A stretch of DNA of 64,000 nt, taken from contig CAKUXP010000010.1 of the NCBI GenBank assembly GCA_934700345.1, positions 18,448 through 82,447 of the forward strand, given 5' to 3'. A program made the translations under genes and the position numbers. This stretch comes from an uncultured Fibrobacter sp. (GTDB lineage: Bacteria; Fibrobacterota; Fibrobacteria; Fibrobacterales; Fibrobacteraceae). Within the stretch, counting starts at the first letter, position 1, and every line of letters starts with the position of its first letter. Positions 50,310 to 59,725 of this stretch are shown one piece after another. A model generated the notes under the pieces. It worked only from the letters and a program-made list of their open reading frames with translations. It ran no database searches and had not been told where the DNA came from.

Positions 50310-53300
50310 CCTTCTACGTGGTGCGACTTTTCGAGGTCGCGGGCGTTGATGATCAGCATCTGCAGGCGGTTTTCGATGTTCGCGAAACTCGTGTCCGGGT
50401 CGTAGTCGAGGGAGAGAACCTGGATGTGCGGGTATCTCGCCTTGACCGCCTTGGTGAGGCCTCGGCCCGAGATGTGGTTTGCGAGGCACGCAAACGGCTG
50501 CACGATGATGAAGCTGTTGATGCCGTGCGGCGCGTTATAGAGAATTTCGCCCGGAATCAGCCAGCCTTCGCCCGTGTTGTATGTCGGGTCGATGATGTCT
50601 CCCACGAGCTTGACCAGTTCGTAGCAGTCCGCGTGATGTTCGTAGAGCTTGTATCGCTTCGCGTGCTTCTGGACGGTCTTCACCGCATGGGTGTAAATCT
50701 TTGCAGTGACGCCTCCGACAAGCCAGTTCTCGATGGGCTTTTCGATGAGACCGCGCTTGATCTTTTCGCGTCTGACGACTTCATCTACCCGGAAGAAGTC
50801 CGTCATGCCCGGCAGGTAAACTTCCATGCCGTTGTCCATCAGGTAGTCTTCGATGTGGCCGTTTGCGCCCGGGTGGTAGTTCATCAGGATTTCGCCGAGG
50901 AGCGCGACGCGCGGCTTTCGGTAACTCGAATCGACTTCGATTCGGTTGAAGGCTTCAACAGCTTGGTCGAAGGTTTTCAGCGCTTCTTTCGGGTAGGCGA
51001 TTCCCTTGGTCGAGATGACCGCGACTTTTTCCATGACGCGGGGAAGCCACTTGTCATAGACTTTCTGCGTGTCGCCCGCGTGAAGTTCGTAGGGACGGCT
51101 CCGGCGGTAGATAGTCTCGATGGCGTCCATCATGGTGAGGCCCCAGAGCATGTGCAGACGGAAGTCCAGCGTGAGCTTGAATCCCGGGTGCATGTCCTTC
51201 GTGTCGGTGCCGGTCGTGATGATGGGGACGTCCGCAAAGCCCGCTTCGTCGAGAGCCTTTCGCGCAAGGACGGCATACTGGACCGCGCGGCAGTTTTCGC
51301 AGTTCTTTGAAAGCGTGACGGCGATTTTGTCGTGCGGGCATTCGGGGTGGTTCTTCAGCCACAGGAGGTTTTCGCCGATGTTCACCTGCGCCGGGAAGCA
51401 GATGTCGTTGTGGACAAACTTCTTGCCGAGCGCGAATGCTTCCGGGCCGCCCATCGGGAGCAGTTCGACCTTGTAGCCGAGATGCTTGAAGTAGGCGGTG
51501 GCGAGGACGCTGAATCCGCGGGAAAGGTTCGGAACGAGGATCGTGCGGGTCTCCTTGTCCTTTTCCTCGAACTTGACGGGGAAGAGCGGGCCTTCCGTCT
51601 TGGGTGGGAACGAAATCTTTCTCCGTGCGCGGACGGTTTCGATAAAGCTCTTGACGCGGATGCCGACCGGGCCTCGGGCGTCGCCTTCGTCGAGCTTCAG
51701 CATCAGGAGTTCCTTCATGGAGACTTCGTGCAGCATCCGGTTCATTTCGTCGGTGAGAACCGAGTCGTGTCCGCAACCGAAGCTGACGATTTGCACGAGT
51801 TCGAGCGCGGGATCCTTGGCGGCGAGCATCGTCGCCCCGAGCATTCGCATGTGGAACGTGTTCTTGACTTCCATCCGGGTGTGCCTATCGACGTCCTGGT
51901 CGAAGACCCCGGGAAGCGATTCCGTCGTGAGGACGGGGATTCCCATCCGCGTGAAATGCTGCGCAATGTTGTGGTTGATGAGCGTGTCCGCATGGTAGGG
52001 ACGCCCGGCGAGGCATATCGCGAAGTCGCCCTTTTTTCGGACGTCTTCGAGAATCTTTCCGCCTTCTTCTGCGAGTGTCGTGCGAAAAGTCGAAAGCGCC
52101 TTTTCGCCCTCGGTCACCGCCTTGTCGAGAATCTTTTTGGAAATACCCCAGAGGTCGTGGAAGTAGTTCACCGTCTGCTTGCGGCGCAACTCCACGTCTG
52201 TCCAGTGGAACGTGGGCTGGATCATCGGAATCCCGTAGCGGTGTTCCGGGTCATCCGTATTGCGGCAGACGTCGGGATATCCCTGCACGACGGGGCATAC
52301 GGCAGTCGCCTTGAACTTCGAGTGATCGCTCGGCAGGGCGACCATCACCGGGAAGAAGATGCTATCGACCTTCTTGTCGATGAGATCGAGAACGTGACCG
52401 TGGACGAGCTTTGCCGGGAAGCAAATCGTGTCGCTTGCGACGCTCTGGAGTCCGCGTTCAAAAAGCTTGTAGTCGCTCTGACGGCTGATGACGACCGTGT
52501 AGCCGAGCGAGGTGAAGAACGCTTTCCAGTAGGGAAGGCTCGACCAGAATTCGAGCGCCCGCGGAATGCCGATGGTCTTTCCCGTCTGCGGGAGGAGCTG
52601 TTTCGGCGCGTAGTCCTTGACTAGCAGCTGGTTCGTACGCTTGACCATGTCGGGCACGGCGAGCATCTTCTTGTTGATTTCCGCGATGAGCGCTTTCGTC
52701 TTCGGGTCGTTCGGGTCGGCGGTGACCTCTCCGCGTTCGCAGCGGTTTCCGGTGACGTAGCTCGAGCCGTCGCTGAACGTGACTATCGTGCGGGAGCAGT
52801 GGTTTGTGCAGTAGCCGCAGATCATGCCGGGCTTGTTGTCCCAGCTTAGGTTGCGGGCCGCTTCGAGGCCGATGAACGTCGAGCGGTAGTTCGGGTCTTC
52901 CTTCTTCTTGTTCTCCATGAACTTTTTCGTGAGAAGGGCGACTCCGATTGCACCCATTTCGCCAGGGCGTTCCGGTCGGATGGGGACTATTCCCGTGAGC
53001 TGTTCGAAGGCGCGGAGTACCGCGTCGTTCTTGAAAGTTCCGCCTTGGACTACGACGACCTTTCCGAGCGTTTCGAGGTTGCGGATGCGGATGACTTTCG
53101 TGAACACGTTCAGGATGATGGAGCGGCAGATGCCCGCGATGATGTCTTCGGGCTGCTTGCCGTCGCGCTGCTCGGTAATGATCGAGCTGTTCATGAAGAC
53201 CGTGCAGCGGCTTCCGAGTTCGGAGGGGTTCTTCGCGTTGAAGGCGAGTTCCGCGATTTTTTCCATGGGGACGCCGAGCGACTTCGCATACGTTTCGATG

Positions 53301-54721
53301 AACGATCCACATCCCGAAGAGCACGCCTCGTTGAGGATGATGCCCGTGACGACACCGTCGTGGATGGAAATCGCCTTCATGTCCTGGCCGCCTATATCGA
53401 GGATGAAGGAAACGTCCGGTCGGAGCTTTTGCGCCGCGTTCGCGTGGGCGACCGTTTCGACGGTGTGATAGTCGGCGTGGACGGCCCTAGCGAAGAGCTG
53501 TTCGCCGTAGCCGGTCGTTCCGACGCCTAGAATGTTGAGCTTGCAGCCGTATTCCTCGTAGCGGTCCGCTAAGTCGTTGAGCGCCTTCTTCAGGACGGCG
53601 AGCGGTTCGCCTTCGTTTCCGGAATAGAAACCGTCGATGACCTTCTCGTTTTCGTCGAGCAGGACGAACTTGGTCGTCGTCGAACCCGCATCGATGCCTA
53701 GGTACGCGTTGATGGTGGAGCCTGACGGCGGCTGCGGATAGTTCGGGCTTGCGAGCGGGTGCGTCTGCTTGAAGAGCTCGTATTCCGCTTCGCTTTTGAA
53801 GAACGGTTCGGCGTGGTCCTTGCGCTCGGCGAGGCGAATTTCGTTGAAGTGCTTGAGCGTTTCGAGCGAGCCTTCTCGCCTGTAGCCGCATTCTTTGTCC
53901 GCGAACATGCTGCCGACGGAAAGCGCTGCCCCGTAGGCGACGAGGACTTCGGAATGTTCCGGTCGGATGGCTTGCTCGTCGGAAATGCCGAGGCGTTCCT
54001 TGAAAGCGCGGACGAGGGTCGCGTTGAACGTGAGCGGTCCGCCTTCGAAGATGACGGGCGGCTTGATTTCCATGCCTTGCGCGAGGCCGCCGATTGTCTG
54101 CTTTGCGATGGCGTGGAAGCTCGAAAGGGCGATGTCTTCCTTGGCGACGCCGCTGTTGAGCATCGGCTGGATGTCTGTTTTGGCAAAGACTCCGCAGCGT
54201 CCCGAAATTTCGTAAACCTTCGTACCGCGGGCGGCGAACGATTCGAACTGTTCCGTCTTGATGCGGAGAAGTCCCGCTACCTGGTCGATGAACGCTCCGG
54301 TTCCGCCGGCGCATACGCCGTTCATGCGCATGTCGCTTGCGATGAGCTTTCCTGTTCCCTTGTCCTTTTCGAAGAAGACGACTTTTGCGTCCTGTCCGCC
54401 GAGTTCAATGGCGACACGGGCTTCGGGATGGGTCGCTCTCACGGCGAGAGCGTTGGCGACGACTTCCTGGACAAAGAATGCGTGTGTCGCGTCGGCGAAT
54501 GGCTGCGCACCGGAACCGCAGAATGCCACCCGGAAATTCTTGTCGGGGAACATCCCGTGGGCGGTCGAAAGGACTTCATAGACTTTCTTCGCCTGCATCG
54601 CGTTGTGACGTTCGTAGGTAAAATGGAGAAGCTTTTCGGTTGCCGGATCGACGACGGCAATTTTCACGGTAGTCGAACCGACATCGACACCAATCCACAG
54701 GTCTTTGTTCTGAATGCTCAT
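50306..54721 (-). CDS. Giant 2-hydroxyacyl-CoA dehydratase activase-like protein (two BcrAD/BadFG ATPase domains, DUF2229, HgdB-like)
   Basis: 1471 aa. Two ASKHA ATPase repeats: 'LWIGVDVGSTTVKIAVVD' with 'GGQDAK' and 'NGVCAGGTGAFIDQVA' (residues ~7-270), and 'AYLGIDAGSTTTKFVLLDE' with 'DIGGQDMKAI' and 'NEACSSGCGSFIETYA' (~335-590). The GxCxxGxGxF cysteines bridge a [4Fe-4S] cluster in HgdC-type activators. A middle part has 'GMICGYCTNHCSRTIV', then DUF2229 ('IPRALEFWSSLPYWKAFFTSLGY'), and a C-terminal HgdB-like region rich in Cys. Members of this fused family are common in anaerobes; the substrate is not established. Single gene, TAAATT box 9 nt before the ATG. Confidence 0.88.
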   Translation of the reverse strand: MSIQNKDLWIGVDVGSTTVKIAVVDPATEKLLHFTYERHNAMQAKKVYEVLSTAHGMFPDKNFRVAFCGSGAQPFADATHAFFVQEVVANALAVRATHPEARVAIELGGQDAKVVFFEKDKGTGKLIASDMRMNGVCAGGTGAFIDQVAGLLRIKTEQFESFAARGTKVYEISGRCGVFAKTDIQPMLNSGVAKEDIALSSFHAIAKQTIGGLAQGMEIKPPVIFEGGPLTFNATLVRAFKERLGISDEQAIRPEHSEVLVAYGAALSVGSMFADKECGYRREGSLETLKHFNEIRLAERKDHAEPFFKSEAEYELFKQTHPLASPNYPQPPSGSTINAYLGIDAGSTTTKFVLLDENEKVIDGFYSGNEGEPLAVLKKALNDLADRYEEYGCKLNILGVGTTGYGEQLFARAVHADYHTVETVAHANAAQKLRPDVSFILDIGGQDMKAISIHDGVVTGIILNEACSSGCGSFIETYAKSLGVPMEKIAELAFNAKNPSELGSRCTVFMNSSIITEQRDGKQPEDIIAGICRSIILNVFTKVIRIRNLETLGKVVVVQGGTFKNDAVLRAFEQLTGIVPIRPERPGEMGAIGVALLTKKFMENKKKEDPNYRSTFIGLEAARNLSWDNKPGMICGYCTNHCSRTIVTFSDGSSYVTGNRCERGEVTADPNDPKTKALIAEINKKMLAVPDMVKRTNQLLVKDYAPKQLLPQTGKTIGIPRALEFWSSLPYWKAFFTSLGYTVVISRQSDYKLFERGLQSVASDTICFPAKLVHGHVLDLIDKKVDSIFFPVMVALPSDHSKFKATAVCPVVQGYPDVCRNTDDPEHRYGIPMIQPTFHWTDVELRRKQTVNYFHDLWGISKKILDKAVTEGEKALSTFRTTLAEEGGKILEDVRKKGDFAICLAGRPYHADTLINHNIAQHFTRMGIPVLTTESLPGVFDQDVDRHTRMEVKNTFHMRMLGATMLAAKDPALELVQIVSFGCGHDSVLTDEMNRMLHEVSMKELLMLKLDEGDARGPVGIRVKSFIETVRARRKISFPPKTEGPLFPVKFEEKDKETRTILVPNLSRGFSVLATAYFKHLGYKVELLPMGGPEAFALGKKFVHNDICFPAQVNIGENLLWLKNHPECPHDKIAVTLSKNCENCRAVQYAVLARKALDEAGFADVPIITTGTDTKDMHPGFKLTLDFRLHMLWGLTMMDAIETIYRRSRPYELHAGDTQKVYDKWLPRVMEKVAVISTKGIAYPKEALKTFDQAVEAFNRIEVDSSYRKPRVALLGEILMNYHPGANGHIEDYLMDNGMEVYLPGMTDFFRVDEVVRREKIKRGLIEKPIENWLVGGVTAKIYTHAVKTVQKHAKRYKLYEHHADCYELVKLVGDIIDPTYNTGEGWLIPGEILYNAPHGINSFIIVQPFACLANHISGRGLTKAVKARYPHIQVLSLDYDPDTSFANIENRLQMLIINARDLEKSHHVEG

Positions 54722-54769
54722 AGTGTTGCAAATTTAGAAAAATCGGATGTTTTCAAGGCGGTTATCTGC

Positions 54770-54775
54770 TATATT
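54770..54775 (+). promoter_or_regulatory. -10 element of the alpha/beta-hydrolase operon, leaderless type
   Basis: TATATT, 6 nt, ATG at 54782. No ribosome site fits in between. Confidence 0.5.
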
Positions 54776-54781
54776 TGGACG

Positions 54782-55354
54782 ATGCACCACTTGATTATCC
54801 CGGGCCTCAACAATTCGGGACCGAAACATTGGCAGAGCTTTTGGGAAAAGAGCCTCCCGGACACGGAACGCGTCGTCCAGGAAAACTGGGAACATCCGGA
54901 AAAGAAGGATTGGGTGGAAAGGCTGTCCCGCTACATCGCCGAATTGAAGTCGGACACGGTTCTCGTTGCGCACAGCCTGGGTTCGGTGACGGCTGTCGAA
55001 TGGCTTCTCCGAGAAAAAAGTCCCCTTGTCCGCGGAGCTTTCCTGGTCGCTCCGGCGGATGCGGATTCGGTGGAAATCATCCGCGACTTCGCCCCGGTTC
55101 CGCTGAAAAGGCTTCCTGTCCCGTCGATGGTCGTCGCCAGCGAAAACGACCCTTACGTTTCGATGGAACGCGCGCGCCTGTTTGCCAGGTCTTGGGGCTC
55201 GAGCCTTGAAAATGTCGGCGCTCTCGGGCATATCAATGCGCAGACGGATCTGGGCGAATGGCCCGCGGGCAGGGCGCTCCTCGAAAGGTTCGAACGGTCG
55301 CTTCGAAAATCCCCCAAAGACGCAGCATTGAAACACGGTGGAGGAGCAAAATGA
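54782..55354 (+). CDS. RBBP9/YdeN-family alpha/beta hydrolase
   Basis: 190 aa, the usual size for the family. N-terminal 'LIIPGLNNSGPKHWQSFWE', nucleophile Ser65 in 'VAHSLGS', acid Asp123 in 'VASENDPYV', and His150 in 'GALGHINA'. Serine hydrolase of unknown substrate. Start at 54782 directly follows a TATATT box. Its stop overlaps the acetyltransferase start by 4 bp (ATGA, 55351-55354), so the two are coupled. Confidence 0.88.
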   Translation: MHHLIIPGLNNSGPKHWQSFWEKSLPDTERVVQENWEHPEKKDWVERLSRYIAELKSDTVLVAHSLGSVTAVEWLLREKSPLVRGAFLVAPADADSVEIIRDFAPVPLKRLPVPSMVVASENDPYVSMERARLFARSWGSSLENVGALGHINAQTDLGEWPAGRALLERFERSLRKSPKDAALKHGGGAK

Positions 55355-55986
55355 TCGGACCGGATCCGAATAAAGTTTACCCGAACGAGAACATTCGGCA
55401 GGTTGTATTTATCAAGAATGTCGTGAAGCGGGCGAACATCGTGGTAGGCGACTACACTTACTACGACGACCCGGACGGCGCGGAAAAGTTCGAGGAGCAC
55501 GTGACGCACCATTACGATTTTCTGGGCGACAGGCTGGTTATCGGAAAGTTCTGCGCGATTGCGCGGGGAATCGAGTTCGTGATGAACGGGGCGAACCACA
55601 GGATGTGCAGCGTGACGACTTATCCGTTCAATATCATGGGCGGCGGATGGGAAAAGTTTTCGCCAAAGCTGAAGGACTTGCCGTTCAAGGGCGATACGGT
55701 TGTGGGAAACGATGTGTGGATCGGGCAGAACGTGACGGTGATGCCGGGAGTTCATATCGGTGATGGGGCGATTATCGCGGCGAATTCTGTGGTGGCGAAG
55801 GACGTTCCTGCCTATTGCGTCGCTGGCGGAAATCCGTGCAAAGTCATCCGAAAAAGGTTTGACGACGAGCTGACGGAATATCTTCTGAACTTAAAATGGT
55901 GGGATTGGGACGCAGAGAAGATTTTCCGCAATATGGAAGCCCTGTGTAGCGGAGATTTGGGGAAAATCAGGAAGATTCAGGATTAA
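55351..55986 (+). CDS. Vat/CatB-like hexapeptide-repeat O-acetyltransferase
   Basis: 211 aa, the length of xenobiotic acetyltransferases. 'KVYPNENIRQVVFIKN', 'VVGDYTYYDDPDGAEKFEEHVTHHY' region, 'LVIGKFCAIARGIEFVMNGANHRM' (split: GKFCAIARGIEF; MNGANHRM with the catalytic His), 'TYPFNIMGGGWEK', and the left-handed helix repeats 'GNDVWIGQNVTVMPGVHIGDGAIIAA' region. The order and wording parallel Vat streptogramin acetyltransferases closely. Function could be streptogramin A acetylation or modification of another hydroxyl group; chromosomal homologues are often not resistance genes. A GGAGGA site precedes the ATG. Confidence 0.88.
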   Translation: MIGPDPNKVYPNENIRQVVFIKNVVKRANIVVGDYTYYDDPDGAEKFEEHVTHHYDFLGDRLVIGKFCAIARGIEFVMNGANHRMCSVTTYPFNIMGGGWEKFSPKLKDLPFKGDTVVGNDVWIGQNVTVMPGVHIGDGAIIAANSVVAKDVPAYCVAGGNPCKVIRKRFDDELTEYLLNLKWWDWDAEKIFRNMEALCSGDLGKIRKIQD

Positions 55987-56171
55987 ATCCGCCCATCGGA
56001 ATGCCCATTACAGCGGAAATATAGTCGGCATGGTTACGAGCGGAATTCTTACCGGGATTGGAACGGTTATTTTTGTTAAAGGCTACCAAGAACTTGATCA
56101 GTCTAAAATGGTGGCGTTTTAGGGGTTGTCATTGTCGGGCATGGACCCGATGATCTCGGACAGCACGACGT
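55987..56171. other. Intergenic region with a possible gene remnant
   Basis: A short plus-strand frame at 56030-56122 codes for 30 residues (MVTSGILTGIGTVIFVKGYQ...), open further upstream to about 56000. It looks like the C-terminal end of a membrane protein with one hydrophobic helix, so it may be a gene remnant or a small membrane protein. No ribosome site. Nothing else was recognised. Confidence 0.3.
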
Positions 56172-57590
56172 TTACCGGAACTTGCCGAAGAAGCGTTTCG
56201 TTTCGCGCATCACGATGCCGCTTAGAAGAATCAGAGCGACCAGGTTCGGGAATGCCATCAGGCCGTTGAAAATGTCCGCACATGTCCAGACCGCGCTCAC
56301 GGTGAGGTACGGTCCGATGAAGACGGCTAATACGTAGAGCCAGCGGAAGACGAGTTTCGGCGTGCGGCCTCTGCCCACGAGATATTGCAGGCACTTTTCG
56401 GAATAGTAGGCCCAACCGAGAATCGTCGTGAACGCGAAGAAGACGAGCGAAACAGTGAGGATGTAGGGCGCGACCGAGCTTCCGATGGGGAGGAACGCGA
56501 ATCCGCGGCGGAACGCTTCCATCGTGATGTTTACGCCTTCGAGGCCGAGGCTCGGGTCCCACGCTCCGGTGATGACGATCGAAAGCCCGGTCATCGTGCA
56601 GATGATAATCGTGTCGAAGAAGGTTCCCGTCATGCAGACAAGTCCCTGGCGGACAGGTTCCTTGGTCTTTGCTGCAGCTGCTGCGATCGGCGCGGAACCG
56701 AGGCCCGCTTCGTTCGAGAAGATACCGCGGGCGATACCCTTCTGCATTGCGATGAAGATGGAGCCTACGACGCCGCCCGTGACCGCGGACGGGTTGAACG
56801 CTGCCCGGACAATCGTTTCGATGGCTTCGGAAATGTGCGAAAAGTTGAGGAGCAGGAAAAATCCGCAGATGAGGACGTAGAAGACCGCCATAAAGGGGAC
56901 GACAATCGTAGCGACTTTTGCAATCCGCTTGAGACCGCCGATGATGACGAAGGCGACGCACAGCGTGACGCAGAGACCTGTAATCGCTGTCGCATAGGAA
57001 ATGGAAGAATTCCCGAAGCGGAAGAGTTCCGCGGACGGAATGACCGTGTTCATCGCGGACGTGATGCCGTTTACCTGCGTGATGGTTCCGATGCCTAGAA
57101 GCCCGGCGAGCGTCCCGAAGATAGCGAAGAGAACCGCTAGCCACTTGAAGTTCAGGCCGAAACGCTCCTTGATGCCGTGTTCGATGTAATAGAACGGTCC
57201 ACCGAGAATTTTTCCGTCGGGGCTTACCGTCCGGTATTTGACCGCGAGGACGCCTTCGGCGTATTTCGTCGCCATACCGAGAAACGCGGCGATTTCCATC
57301 CAGAAAAGGGCTCCCGGTCCGCCTGTTCCGATGGCCGTTGCGACGCCCACGATGTTGCCCGTACCGATGGTTGCGGCGAGCGCCGTGCAGAGCGCACCGA
57401 AGCTCGAAACTTCGCCTTCGCCGTCCTTTTCGTTGTGGATGACGTAGCGGAGCGCATTGTGCAGGTTCATCACCTGGAGACACCCGAGTCGAATCGTCAG
57501 CACGAACCCGACTAGTAAAATGAAAACGATAAGCGGAATGCCCCAGACAAAACTGTCTGCGGAGTCGAGGAACTGGTTAATGATTTCCAC
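56172..57590 (-). CDS. Sodium:alanine/glycine symporter (AGCS family)
   Basis: 472 aa with about 10-11 hydrophobic segments. Family signature 'GALCTALAATIGTGNIVGVATAIGTGGPGALFWME' (split: GALCTALAATIGTGNIVG; GTGGPGALFWM), then 'EGVLAVKYR' and 'GIARGIFSNEAGLGSAPIAAAAA', all typical of AlsT/DagA. Imports alanine or glycine with Na+ in the inner membrane. It starts 18 bp after lgt and is the last gene of the orn-PBP-lgt-AGCS operon. Confidence 0.92.
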   Translation of the reverse strand: MEIINQFLDSADSFVWGIPLIVFILLVGFVLTIRLGCLQVMNLHNALRYVIHNEKDGEGEVSSFGALCTALAATIGTGNIVGVATAIGTGGPGALFWMEIAAFLGMATKYAEGVLAVKYRTVSPDGKILGGPFYYIEHGIKERFGLNFKWLAVLFAIFGTLAGLLGIGTITQVNGITSAMNTVIPSAELFRFGNSSISYATAITGLCVTLCVAFVIIGGLKRIAKVATIVVPFMAVFYVLICGFFLLLNFSHISEAIETIVRAAFNPSAVTGGVVGSIFIAMQKGIARGIFSNEAGLGSAPIAAAAAKTKEPVRQGLVCMTGTFFDTIIICTMTGLSIVITGAWDPSLGLEGVNITMEAFRRGFAFLPIGSSVAPYILTVSLVFFAFTTILGWAYYSEKCLQYLVGRGRTPKLVFRWLYVLAVFIGPYLTVSAVWTCADIFNGLMAFPNLVALILLSGIVMRETKRFFGKFR

Positions 57591-57608
57591 GGTGTTACCT
57601 GTGAGCGT

Positions 57609-58496
57609 TTAAGGATTGGGCGCGCCAAATCTAGAATTTTTATTTGCCGGATTTCGGATTTCCCGACGGCGTTCCCAGATGAAGAGCGCCGCTCCGAGAA
57701 GAATCATGAGAATGCAGAGCGACTGCCCGCGGCTCATGCCGAAAAGGTCGTTGCGACCGAGAAAACTGTCCGGGTGGCGGAAAAACTCGATGAAGAAGCG
57801 GAACGTTCCGTAACCCATGAGGTAGAGAGGGAGCATCTGCTTCTTGAAAACCTTGTAGTGGCTGAGAGCGAAGAGAAGCGCAAAGAGGACGATGCCTTCG
57901 AAAACCATTTCGTAGAGTTGCGACGGGTGGCGGAGCTGCAGGTCATGGGCGAGTGGAAAGAGCATCCCGATGGGGCTTGTGGTCACTTCGCCGTAGAGTT
58001 CGCCGTTTACGAAGTTTCCCCAGCGTCCCCAGCTGTAGCCGATAGGAACCGCTAGAAACCCGAGGTTGAGCGTTTCCCAGACAGGGAGCCTGTTCCGCTT
58101 CATCCCGATGACTCCGAAGAGAATCGCCCCGATAAGCCCGCCGTGATACGACATTCCGGAAATCCCGACAAAGTAAAGTCCCTGCTCTGCGCTGTAGCGG
58201 AAAGGCGCGACGATTTCGAGCGGGTTTGCGAGATAGTGCGACGGGTTGTAGAAGAGGACGTAGCCGAGTCTCGCGCCGATGAGGATGCCCGCGATGACCC
58301 AGGTGACGAAGCTGTCCATCTGCTGTTTCTTGATGCCGATTTTTTGCTTGACGTTCATCTTCCAGATGATCGCATAGCAGGTGACGAACGCGAAGAGGTA
58401 CATGAGGCCGTACCAGTGCACGGGAAAGCTCCCGAGGTGTATGGCTACTCCGTCGAAATATGTCGGGATGAGATTCCACCAGCTGTAATTCGGCAT
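57609..58496 (-). CDS. lgt: Prolipoprotein diacylglyceryl transferase
   Basis: 295 aa, seven hydrophobic segments. 'GMSYHGGLIGAILFG' (conserved HGG) and 'GRWGNFVNGELYGEVT' (the Lgt signature) identify it; 'YLFAFVTCYAIIWKM' matches the first helices. Adds diacylglycerol to lipobox cysteines, the first step of lipoprotein maturation. Its ATG shares one base with the stop of the upstream PBP gene (58496). Confidence 0.95.
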   Translation of the reverse strand: MPNYSWWNLIPTYFDGVAIHLGSFPVHWYGLMYLFAFVTCYAIIWKMNVKQKIGIKKQQMDSFVTWVIAGILIGARLGYVLFYNPSHYLANPLEIVAPFRYSAEQGLYFVGISGMSYHGGLIGAILFGVIGMKRNRLPVWETLNLGFLAVPIGYSWGRWGNFVNGELYGEVTTSPIGMLFPLAHDLQLRHPSQLYEMVFEGIVLFALLFALSHYKVFKKQMLPLYLMGYGTFRFFIEFFRHPDSFLGRNDLFGMSRGQSLCILMILLGAALFIWERRREIRNPANKNSRFGAPNP

Positions 58497-59725
58497 TATT
58501 TCTCCTTTGCCCAGTAGTTGATGAGAAGGGAGGCGATTTGGGTCGATGTCTGCGTGCGCATTTGTCCGTGGACCTGCATTACGACGATGACTATCGCCTT
58601 GTCGGGGTTCGCCTTACTTTGTGCGAAACCCATGAACCAGTCGTAGCGTCCTTTGGGGCTTTCCCCGTCGAGCGAACCCGTCTTTCCGCCGATGTCTAGG
58701 TCTGCGAAAAACTTCCGCGAAATGTTCCGCGTACTCATCTGCTTTCTCGCTGTTCCGACGGTCGCTGTCGAAATCATCGAAAGGCGGAGTCCCCGGTAGG
58801 CGTTTTCCGAAAACTTTTCCACGTCGAGCTTTACGGGGTTCTTGGGAGCGTATCCCGCGGCACCGTTCCTTTCCCACGGGATTTCAAAAGGCTTCCTCTG
58901 GAGGATGGCGCGGACGATTCCTGCGGCTTGTAGCGGGGAAAGCGTCACGTCCTGCGTGAATCCGCTCGCGACTTCCGCGAGCGCATAGCCGGAATCGGGC
59001 GGGCTGTAGGCGCTTCTCTCCGGGACGTTTCCGGGAAAGTTCCGGTTGAACCCGAGCTTCCCTGCCGCATTCTTCAGCCTTTTGGCGCCGACGTTCATAC
59101 CGACGAGCGCTATCGGCGGGTTGTAGGATTTGGCAAACGCCTCGTGAACCGGCACGACCGGTCCGCGGTAGTTCTCGGGAATTTTCAGCTGCTGCCGGTA
59201 GAGCGTGTGCGCGCGACCGATCATCGGGATTTCGGAATGCGTCGCGTATCGCTTCGAATCGAAGGCCGCTGCGATGGTGACCGTCTTCGAAAGGCTCGCC
59301 GCGGGGAATGTCGCCCGGGAGAGATAATCCGGTTCGGTCTGCACCGCGTTTTCCTTGCGTTCGCCCCAGGCGACGATTTCGTTTGTCCTGGGATCGACGG
59401 CGAGGTAAAGGGCGTCCTGGGGACGGTAGCGCCGGAGAAACGTGTCCATCAGATGCGCAAGCCCCGTATCCCTTTGGGCATAGACATGTTCGAGGTTGAT
59501 TTCCCGGACGGCGTTTCCGAGAAAAGGCGCACTTGCGGAATCGGAAAGTTCCCGCTCGGGAAGGCTTTCTTTCGGCGTTTCGGCAAAGTGTTCCGCAAAA
59601 TTTTCCTCGTCGGAATCCCGGAGCGCGCAGCGTCCGCACTGGATAATTCCGGCAAGCGCGAGGACAAGAAGTACCGCCCGGTTGAAAAGGCGCCATTTGC
59701 GCGGGAGTGGCCTTGGAAAAGTCAT
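58496..59725 (-). CDS. Penicillin-binding transpeptidase (class B-like, minimal)
   Basis: 409 aa. One membrane anchor (residues ~16-30, AVLLVLALAGIIQCG), then a linker and a transpeptidase domain with SLSK (Ser144-Lys147), SYN (200-202) and KTG (348-350). The spacing fits penicillin-binding D,D-transpeptidases. The N-terminal pedestal of FtsI/PBP2 is largely missing, and there is no glycosyltransferase. 'YDWFMGFA' near the C-terminus is typical for PBP2-like proteins. Overlaps orn by 4 bp and lgt by 1 bp. A role in peptidoglycan cross-linking is likely; the specific class is uncertain. Confidence 0.85.
   Translation of the reverse strand: MTFPRPLPRKWRLFNRAVLLVLALAGIIQCGRCALRDSDEENFAEHFAETPKESLPERELSDSASAPFLGNAVREINLEHVYAQRDTGLAHLMDTFLRRYRPQDALYLAVDPRTNEIVAWGERKENAVQTEPDYLSRATFPAASLSKTVTIAAAFDSKRYATHSEIPMIGRAHTLYRQQLKIPENYRGPVVPVHEAFAKSYNPPIALVGMNVGAKRLKNAAGKLGFNRNFPGNVPERSAYSPPDSGYALAEVASGFTQDVTLSPLQAAGIVRAILQRKPFEIPWERNGAAGYAPKNPVKLDVEKFSENAYRGLRLSMISTATVGTARKQMSTRNISRKFFADLDIGGKTGSLDGESPKGRYDWFMGFAQSKANPDKAIVIVVMQVHGQMRTQTSTQIASLLINYWAKEK

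Noticed and set aside
51332..52624. 430-residue open frame antisense to the activase gene
   Set aside because: Antisense shadow of a G+C-rich gene, with no ribosome site and no recognisable domain.
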